A DNA stretch of 12,349 nucleotides from an uncultured Oscillospiraceae bacterium (GTDB taxonomy: Bacteria; Bacillota; Clostridia; Oscillospirales; Acutalibacteraceae). This document shows, one piece after another, positions 5,699 to 10,681 of this stretch. A program made the translations under genes and the position numbers. The first letter of the stretch is position 1; every line of letters starts with the position of its first letter. Under the pieces are notes generated by a model. The model searched no databases. It was not told where the DNA came from and worked only from the letters and a program-made list of their open reading frames with translations. The DNA lies in assembly GCA_958354085.1 (NCBI GenBank), contig CATWUX010000060.1, positions 1 to 12,349 on the forward strand, written 5' to 3'.

Positions 5699-7753
5699 AT
5701 GAACAAAAAAGAGTTGATCGCATCGGCGCTGGACACGCATTTGGCGGATAAAAACGCCATACGCCGCGCCGTGCTGACCGCGCCGGCGCCTAAAAAATCG
5801 TTCTGGCGCCCGTTTTTGGCAAGCGCCGCCGCCCTGTGCGTCTGCGTGGCCGTTGCGCTGGGAATTCTGAACCTTCCGCGCGAGGAACCGGATATCCCCT
5901 TTGTCCCGGGCATTTCGAATTCTTCCGGGACAACCGGCACCACCATTTCGCCCACCCCCACCGAGCCGGTTTCGCAGGAGGGTGTGGTGAAATATTATGA
6001 GTATTTTTCGAAAAATCATTATCTGCTGTGCAATCTGGTGGGGTTTGATGACAGCGTGTCAGAAGACACCATTTTGGAATTTTGCATGATCAAGCTCACC
6101 AAACAAAGCGGACGGGATCGGGTGTCCGCACAGGAACTGAAGGACGCCGCTCAAAAGTATTTCGGGTATAAACTTCAGAATCCCATCGTCACCAACCAGG
6201 ATATTTATCAGATCGAGGGAACCGATCAATTCAGCCCGACCGGAAAAGGCTATAGCGCCTATGACATGATGGTGCTGCAGTCCCTCACACAAAATCCCGA
6301 CGGCAGCAAAACCGCCGTTTTTCTGGGTTTCTCCGGTATGGATGTCCCCAGCAACTACGGCCTGACAGATGAAATGGTCGAAAAAGCATATCTGAGTGAC
6401 AATCTGCGTCTGATTCGCTCTCGTTTTTCGCCGGGTGTGTATTTACGTTTGCACTTCACCGAAAAAGAGGACGAATATGGGATATATCTGCAATACCACA
6501 GCATTGCCCTCACCACCGCCCCCACCGAGCCGGTTTCGCAAGAGGATGTGATGAAATATTACGACTACTTTGAAGCCGAGCAGCTCAGCTTTTTCATGCT
6601 GTTTTCGGATGAAAACGGTTTCACAGATACCGCTCTACAGTCCTATTGCCTGCAAAAACTGCATCAGATTACCGGTAAAACTTCTTTTGAGGTGGGCGAG
6701 CTTCAAGAAGCGGCGATCAAATATTTCGGAAAAACAATTACTACCGTTTATTTCGACAATACACCAACGCAAAACGGAGGCACTGCCTGCATAAACTACA
6801 CACCTCAAAAGCTCACACGTTTCCGGCATATGACGTTAAAATCGCTTGTCAATAACGATGATGGCAGTAAAACCGCTTTCTTCCATGGGTATGCTATTGA
6901 CGAAGATGAAACATACGATCCGGAATGGAATACCTTGTCTTCTCTCCCCTTCTCTGCCCAAAAGATTCGAGAAGCCTGCTTGAGCAATAATCAGCGTATA
7001 TTGGCCGCGCGTCATTTACAAAGGCCATCGCCCGCTCACTATTTTGTTCTGCGTTTTACGGAAAAAGAGGACGAAAACGGGATATATCTGCAATACCACA
7101 GTATGACCGATGTCATGCCCGCTGTTCCCGCCCCCGAGGGAATCACCATGCTGCGCGAATTTCCGCTGACCGATCGGGAATTATTTGGTTATGTGGAAAT
7201 GGCGGCAGACGCAGACGACTTTTTCCCATATGAAGGCGAATTTCTCATCCGGCCTTTCCGCGCCGGCAGAACGCAAGATGAATATGATCGCGTCCGCAAC
7301 GCCTATGAAAACGGAGCCGCACAGGTCAAGGCGCAATGGGATACGGCGGAAAATCCCGTACAACTCAAAGCGCTGCTGCAACCCATTTTCCTGACCGATT
7401 CCGTGTGCAGCTTTTCGATTTCCGGCTCCGCCAACGCGACCGGCGCGGCCTATCCCCAAAACGTCTACCGCACCTTCACCTATGACACCGTGACCGGTCA
7501 GCAGCTCCGGCTGGCCGACCTGTGCGAAATCTCGCCGCAGCTGGTGTCCCTCTATCGCCGCCGGTTCCGCGAACAGGCGCCGGAGGAGCAGGCCAATCTG
7601 CTCGACCGCTACACCGATGAACAGCTGCTGGAGGAGCTGCGCAACGCCGACCAAACCGGCAGCCTGCTGCAAAGCTATCTGACCACCGACGGTATCGGTA
7701 TCGTCTTCCCCACCGGCGACAATATGGATCAGCGTATCCAGACAATCCTATAG
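5699..7753 (+). CDS. Membrane-anchored putative anti-sigma/sensor protein with duplicated module and RsiV-like C-terminus
   Basis: ATG 5699 is preferred over ATG 5690 because TAGGAG (5684-5689) is correctly spaced only for 5699, giving 684 residues. A short cytoplasmic head (1-38), which could bind the sigma factor, is followed by one transmembrane helix (about 39-58), then an outside region. Two homologous modules of about 190 residues follow a PTEPVSQE linker (5955-6518 and 6519-7118). Each starts V(V/M)KYY(E/D)YF, has an E-L-(K/Q)-(D/E)-A-A-x-KYFG helix, and ends (L/F)HFTEKEDExGIYLQYHS or similar. The C-terminal part (about residues 480-684) contains YRTFTYDTVTGQQLRLADLC and LTTDGIGIVFP, resembling DUF3298 as in the anti-sigma factor RsiV. 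The order sigma then membrane protein, 12 bases apart, supports an anti-sigma function by inference. The signal sensed is unknown. The central part is visibly less GC-rich than the ends. Confidence 0.72.
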   Translation: MNKKELIASALDTHLADKNAIRRAVLTAPAPKKSFWRPFLASAAALCVCVAVALGILNLPREEPDIPFVPGISNSSGTTGTTISPTPTEPVSQEGVVKYYEYFSKNHYLLCNLVGFDDSVSEDTILEFCMIKLTKQSGRDRVSAQELKDAAQKYFGYKLQNPIVTNQDIYQIEGTDQFSPTGKGYSAYDMMVLQSLTQNPDGSKTAVFLGFSGMDVPSNYGLTDEMVEKAYLSDNLRLIRSRFSPGVYLRLHFTEKEDEYGIYLQYHSIALTTAPTEPVSQEDVMKYYDYFEAEQLSFFMLFSDENGFTDTALQSYCLQKLHQITGKTSFEVGELQEAAIKYFGKTITTVYFDNTPTQNGGTACINYTPQKLTRFRHMTLKSLVNNDDGSKTAFFHGYAIDEDETYDPEWNTLSSLPFSAQKIREACLSNNQRILAARHLQRPSPAHYFVLRFTEKEDENGIYLQYHSMTDVMPAVPAPEGITMLREFPLTDRELFGYVEMAADADDFFPYEGEFLIRPFRAGRTQDEYDRVRNAYENGAAQVKAQWDTAENPVQLKALLQPIFLTDSVCSFSISGSANATGAAYPQNVYRTFTYDTVTGQQLRLADLCEISPQLVSLYRRRFREQAPEEQANLLDRYTDEQLLEELRNADQTGSLLQSYLTTDGIGIVFPTGDNMDQRIQTIL
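5955..7118 (+). repeat. Duplicated module within the putative anti-sigma gene
   Basis: Copy 1 is 5955-6518 and copy 2 is 6519-7118, about 36 bases longer. The DNA is nearly identical at the left edge (CCCCCACCGAGCCGGTTTCG) and at the right edge (GGGATATATCTGCAATACCA at 6479 and 7079), while the middles have diverged strongly. Confidence 0.85.
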
Positions 7754-7767
7754 CCCCCTCGTATTAT

Positions 7768-7814
7768 ACCGCCTGTGCTTTTTCGAGAATTCACGGAAAG
7801 CACAGGCGGTTTTT
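7768..7814 (+). terminator. Intrinsic terminator of the sigma/anti-sigma operon
   Basis: Perfect 14-bp arms ACCGCCTGTGCTTT (7768-7781) and its complement (7797-7810), a 15-base loop, and a short T-run to 7814. Confidence 0.9.
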
Positions 7815-7881
7815 ATCCAAACTATCCAAAGTCTGCGCGCTTTTAGATTGTGAATTTTTCGTCAAAATTTTTGCCGTCTAC

Positions 7882-7910
7882 TTGCGCTCACGCGCAAAAA
7901 TGGCTATAAT
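7882..7910 (+). promoter_or_regulatory. Promoter of the IscU-like/GGGtGRT operon with overlapping inverted repeat
   Basis: TTGCGC (7882-7887), a 17-base spacer and a perfect TATAAT (7905-7910) form a sigma-A promoter. The -35 is one arm of the perfect inverted repeat TTGCGC-TCAC-GCGCAA (7882-7897), well placed to be an operator. A small hairpin GCCGG/CCGGC (7928-7943) lies in the leader. Confidence 0.7.
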
Positions 7911-7984
7911 AAGTAACAGTAAGATTTGCCGGCTTGTCCCGGCGCCTCTACAAAAAGGCAGTAAAAGCCGAAAGGAGTACGAAT

Positions 7985-8677
7985 ATGAACTATTCCCATG
8001 AAGTGGAACAAATGTGCATAGTCAAAAAAGGCCCGCATCATGGCCCCGCCCCCATTCCTGAGGAGGGAAAATGGGTCAAATCCACCCAGATTTCCGATAT
8101 CTCCGGTCTGTCGCACGGCGTTGGCTGGTGCGCTCCCCAGCAGGGCACCTGCAAACTCACCCTGAACGTGAAAAACGGTATTGTCGAGGAGGCGCTGGTG
8201 GAAACGGTCGGCTGCTCCGGAATGACGCATTCCGCCGCGATGGCCGCTGAAATCCTGCCGGGCAAAACCCTGCTCGAGTGCCTGAACACCGACCTCGTGT
8301 GCGACGCCATCAACGTGGCCATGCGCGAAATCTTCCAGCAGCTGGTATACGGCCGTACCCAGTCCGCGTTCTCCGAGGATGGTCTGCCGATCGGCGCCGG
8401 CTTGGAGGATCTTGGTAAGGGGCTGCGTTCGCAGGTCGGCACCATGTACTCCACCAAAGCCAAGGGCGTGCGTTATCTGGAAATGGCGGAAGGCTATGTC
8501 GTGAAGCTGGCGTTGGACGCCGAAGGCGAAGTCATCGGTTATCAGTTTGTCCGTCTCGGCAAAATGCTGGAGGATATCCGCCACGGCATGGAGCCGAACG
8601 AGGCTTACAAAAAGAATATCGGGCAGTACGGCCGCTTTGACGGAGCCGCCAAGTACATTGACCCCCGTGAAGAATAA
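7985..8677 (+). CDS. IscU/NifU-N-like iron-sulfur scaffold-related protein
   Basis: ATG 7985 follows AAAGGAG (7971-7977), and the longer open frame from 7934 starts inside the leader, so the protein has 230 residues. A central IscU/NifU-N-like fold is suggested by GCSGMTHSAAMAAEILPGKT (76-95), which matches IscU GCGSA...GK, and by LPIGAGLEDLGKGL, which matches the LPxxKxHCSxLAxxA helix. C77 corresponds to the middle IscU ligand and C49 or C56 (in GWCAPQQGTC) probably to the first. At the third ligand position no Cys is present, and no Cys occurs after C106. An extra C-terminal part of about 90 residues (EMAEGYVVKLALD onward) is not found in plain IscU. It may bind a cluster or partner differently from IscU. 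It is followed after 15 bases by the GGGtGRT gene, so the two are cotranscribed and probably work together. The exact role is unknown. Confidence 0.8.
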   Translation: MNYSHEVEQMCIVKKGPHHGPAPIPEEGKWVKSTQISDISGLSHGVGWCAPQQGTCKLTLNVKNGIVEEALVETVGCSGMTHSAAMAAEILPGKTLLECLNTDLVCDAINVAMREIFQQLVYGRTQSAFSEDGLPIGAGLEDLGKGLRSQVGTMYSTKAKGVRYLEMAEGYVVKLALDAEGEVIGYQFVRLGKMLEDIRHGMEPNEAYKKNIGQYGRFDGAAKYIDPREE

Positions 8678-8692
8678 GAGGAGGACAGACAA

Positions 8693-9700
8693 ATGGCGAA
8701 CGATGTGAAATTTGAAGGCAAAGACAGAAGAATTGCCAAAATCGAAAAATTCCTGGCTGCCAACGGTCTGGGCTCTATGGAAGAAGCGCGTGATCTGTGC
8801 CTGTCCAAGGGCATTGACGTGGATGCCATCATCAAGGGCGTGCAGCCCATTGCGTTTGAAAACGCCACCTGGGCGTATACTCTCGGCGTAGCGCTGGCGC
8901 TCAAGCGCGGCGTTTCCGACGCGGCGGAAGCATCCGCTGTCATCGGTGAAGGCCTGCAGGCGTTCTGCATCCCCGGCTCGGTTGCCGAGCAGCGCAAGGT
9001 CGGTCTCGGCCACGGCAATCTGGGTAAGATGCTGCTGTCCGAGGAAACCTCCTGCTTTGCTTTCCTGGCCGGCCACGAATCCTTTGCCGCCGCAGAAGGC
9101 GCAATCGGCATCGCCCGTACGGCCAACAAGGTGCGTAAAAAGCCACTGCGCGTGATCCTAAACGGCTTGGGCAAAGATGCGGCTTATATCATCAGCCGTA
9201 TCAACGGCTTCACCTATGTGAACACCGACTATGATTTCTATACCGGCGAATTGAAAATTCTGGAAGAAAAGCCGTTTTCCGACGGCGAGCGCGCACTGGT
9301 CAAGTGCTACGGCGCGAACGACGTGCTTGAAGGTGTGGCAATCATGCAGCATGAGGGCGTAGAGGTTTCCATTACCGGTAACTCCACCAACCCGACGCGC
9401 TTCCAGCATCTGGTTGCCGGCACCTATAAGAAGTGGGCGATCGAAAACAACAAGAAATACTTCTCCGTTGCGTCCGGCGGCGGCACGGGCCGTACCTTGC
9501 ATCCCGACAACGTGGCAGCCGGCCCGGCTTCTTACGGCCTGACCGACTCCATGGGCCGTATGCACGGCGACGCGCAGTTTGCGGGTTCCTCTTCGGTTCC
9601 GGCGCATGTCGAAATGATGGGCCTGATCGGTATGGGCAACAACCCGATGGTCGGCGCTACCGTTGCCTGCGCAGTTGCGGTTTCCCAGGCGCTGAAATAA
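8693..9700 (+). CDS. GGGtGRT family protein of unknown function
   Basis: The 335-residue protein carries the family's naming motif GGGTGRT at residues 262-268, followed by LHPDNVAAGPASYGLTDSMG. The family is recognised in protein domain collections but has no established function that I know of. It is soluble, with no signal peptide or long hydrophobic helix, and has Gly-rich stretches such as VGLGHGNLGKMLLSEE (about 103-118) and GLIGMGNNPMVGATVACAVAV near the end that look like ligand-binding loops. Cys residues are scattered (five or six) without a CxxC motif. GAGGAGG (8679-8685) precedes ATG 8693. Its operon partner is the IscU-like protein, so a role in Fe-S or other sulfur/metal chemistry is a reasonable inference but is not shown by the sequence. 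Confidence 0.9.
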   Translation: MANDVKFEGKDRRIAKIEKFLAANGLGSMEEARDLCLSKGIDVDAIIKGVQPIAFENATWAYTLGVALALKRGVSDAAEASAVIGEGLQAFCIPGSVAEQRKVGLGHGNLGKMLLSEETSCFAFLAGHESFAAAEGAIGIARTANKVRKKPLRVILNGLGKDAAYIISRINGFTYVNTDYDFYTGELKILEEKPFSDGERALVKCYGANDVLEGVAIMQHEGVEVSITGNSTNPTRFQHLVAGTYKKWAIENNKKYFSVASGGGTGRTLHPDNVAAGPASYGLTDSMGRMHGDAQFAGSSSVPAHVEMMGLIGMGNNPMVGATVACAVAVSQALK

Positions 9701-9735
9701 GACGCAAAACCGCATAAATATTGGATTTGTACGAA

Positions 9736-9766
9736 AACTAGGTGGCTCATCATGAGCCACCTAGTT
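9736..9766. terminator. Perfect 15-bp hairpin, probable terminator of the GGGtGRT operon
   Basis: Arms AACTAGGTGGCTCAT (9736-9750) and ATGAGCCACCTAGTT (9752-9766) pair perfectly. On + it is followed by TATTTCTT, and on - the tail is TTTTCG. It could therefore end transcription from both sides, including from the decayed repressor gene, whose stop codon lies in the hairpin. Confidence 0.7.
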
Positions 9767-9889
9767 TATTTCTTGCCCTAAGTTGCGGAATTGCGGTGCA
9801 GCCGATTCTGTTGCCAGCTTATGCATTGTCATATGCTTTTCCGAGCACAAATAGAGCAGCCTATTTTTAACTATTTTGTACATATCTAT
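9761..9889 (-). pseudogene. Decayed copy of the Cro/C1-type repressor gene, internal deletion and lost start
   Basis: Read on the minus strand, this stretch matches the intact repressor gene at 10048-10290. The shared product sequence includes VKNRLLYLCSEKHMT and HKLATESA, then jumps to the tail reading (Q)FRNLGQEIN, where the intact gene has EFHNLEQEIK. About 114 bases (38 codons), covering most of the DNA-reading helix, are missing in frame. The original start is ATA instead of ATG (9887-9889), and the ribosome site AAGGAGG has become AAATGAA. A fallback ATG at 9881-9883 would give 40 residues, but no ribosome site precedes it. It is therefore probably not a working regulator. Confidence 0.8.
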
Positions 9890-9945
9890 AATATTTCATT
9901 TGATGTATATCACAGGATAATTGCGGCGAAAATTTTAGAAAACTA

Positions 9946-9973
9946 TTGCTTTTTTAGAATAATATGGTATTAT
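9946..9973 (+). promoter_or_regulatory. Rightward promoter next to the decayed repressor
   Basis: TTGCTT (9946-9951), 16 bases, then the extended -10 TGG-TATTAT (9965-9973). The -10 lies in an inverted repeat ATAATA-TGG-TATTAT (9959-9973). A near-palindrome CGACTTAGGTCG (9987-9998) follows. Its place relative to the decayed gene mirrors the promoter at 10349 relative to the intact repressor. Confidence 0.5.
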
Positions 9974-10004
9974 CTTTATTAAGAAGCGACTTAGGTCGAA
10001 TAAA

Positions 10005-10109
10005 ATGGAGGTAATAAACTTGAGTAAGGTGGTTTATCACAAATTACCTATTTTATTTCTTGCTCTAAGTTGTGAAACTCGGGAGTATCAAAAAAAGAAA
10101 CCAACGTAA
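10005..10109 (+). CDS. Possible small ORF antisense to the repressor gene
   Basis: A short + strand frame runs into the 3' end of the intact repressor gene. TTG 10020 is preceded at 7 bases by a strong GGAGGT (10007-10012), and an in-frame ATG lies at 10005. The product would be 29 or 34 residues with a hydrophobic core (LPILFLALSC) and a basic tail (QKKKPT). It lies downstream of the promoter at 9946. It may instead be a remnant start region left when the repressor module was duplicated, and real translation is doubtful. Confidence 0.2.
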   Translation: MEVINLSKVVYHKLPILFLALSCETREYQKKKPT

Positions 10110-10290
10110 TTCCTAACCCATCGCAAAGCATTTTTAAAGTGACTATCCCCGGATTTTTGCTTTTCCCGTACAGAATATTTTTTATAGTGGACGACGGCAC
10201 GGCCGATTCCGTTGCGAGCTTGTGAATTGTCATATGCTTTTCCGAGCACAAATAAAGCAGCCTATTTTTAACCGTTGTGTAAGTATCCAT
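10048..10290 (-). CDS. Small Cro/C1-type (XRE) helix-turn-helix repressor
   Basis: The 80-residue protein is almost entirely one helix-turn-helix domain. Residues about 8-62 match the XRE fold, with MTIHKLATESAVPSSTIKNILYGKSKNP as helices 2-3 and TLKMLCDGLGITLVSFFD as helices 4-5. There is no added sensing or dimerisation domain, as in many phage- or element-borne regulators. AAGGAGG (10297-10303 on the minus strand) sits before ATG 10288-10290. Upstream on the minus strand, TATAAT (10332-10337) lies inside an operator-like repeat, so autoregulation is likely. The divergent + promoter at 10349 leads to the surface-protein gene, its probable target. The surrounding DNA is AT-rich compared with the core genes to the left, suggesting acquisition. 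Confidence 0.88.
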   Translation of the reverse strand: MDTYTTVKNRLLYLCSEKHMTIHKLATESAVPSSTIKNILYGKSKNPGIVTLKMLCDGLGITLVSFFDTPEFHNLEQEIK

Positions 10291-10326
10291 AATATCCTCC
10301 TTAATGTATATTAAATCTATATTATG

Positions 10327-10393
10327 GGCTAATTATAGACGTTTACTCTTGACAGAATGGGCTATATATGATACATTTAGGCTATATATAGCC
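10327..10393. promoter_or_regulatory. Three operator-like repeats of the GGCTATATATAGCC type
   Basis: Site 1, GGCTAATTATAGAC (10327-10340), covers the leftward -10. Site 2, GGCTATATATGATA (10360-10373), lies in the rightward spacer and -10. Site 3, GGCTATATATAGCC (10380-10393), is a perfect palindrome at the rightward start point. Centres are 33 and 20 bases apart. Their position between the repressor gene and the rightward promoter fits binding by that repressor, which is inferred. Confidence 0.6.
10349..10377 (+). promoter_or_regulatory. Strong rightward promoter toward the surface-protein gene
   Basis: A perfect TTGACA (10349-10354), 17-base spacer, and TACATT (10372-10377) with an extended TG at 10369-10370. 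Transcription would start near 10384, inside operator-like site 3, leaving a leader of nearly 300 bases before the gene at 10682. Confidence 0.75.
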
Positions 10394-10503
10394 CTACAGG
10401 GTATTACAACTGCTGATTCGCAACCGTAAGCAGAACACTGATAATATTGTTGTTGTCAAAACAACGTATCTATTTTTCAAATTTTTAATAGATAAATATA
10501 TTC

Positions 10504-10560
10504 CTTGAAGGAGGAGGTGCATTGCAGAAATAGCCTCCTTCGAGAAAAAGGAGGCTATTT
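10504..10560 (+). promoter_or_regulatory. Mutually exclusive hairpins in the surface-protein leader
   Basis: CTTGAAGGAGG (10504-10514) can pair with CCTCCTTCGAG (10534-10544) over 11 bp with one G-U. The same CCTCCTT is also part of a 13-bp hairpin 10528-10540/10548-10560 (AAATAGCCTCCTT with its complement). Only one can form, as in attenuators. The second hairpin has U-rich bases at its foot but no clean T-run after it, so termination is uncertain. The rest of 10400-10680 holds no gene that I can support. Confidence 0.45.
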
Positions 10561-10681
10561 ATACATAAACATACATATGCACCGTTTGCACCGTTAAAAA
10601 AGTGAAAGATAAGAGGTGATATTTTCTAGGAATCTTAATAGAAAAGAAACACGAATAAACGTATTGGGAGGAATTTCTGAC

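Noticed and set aside
7904..9076. 390-codon minus-strand frame opposite the IscU-like and GGGtGRT genes
   Set aside because: Spans two real genes and their promoter on the other strand; no ribosome site or domain.
10519..10533. Tiny leader frame (TTG CAG AAA TAG) after GGAGGAGG
   Set aside because: Three codons only. The GGAGGAGG is better explained as a pairing arm of the alternative hairpin.
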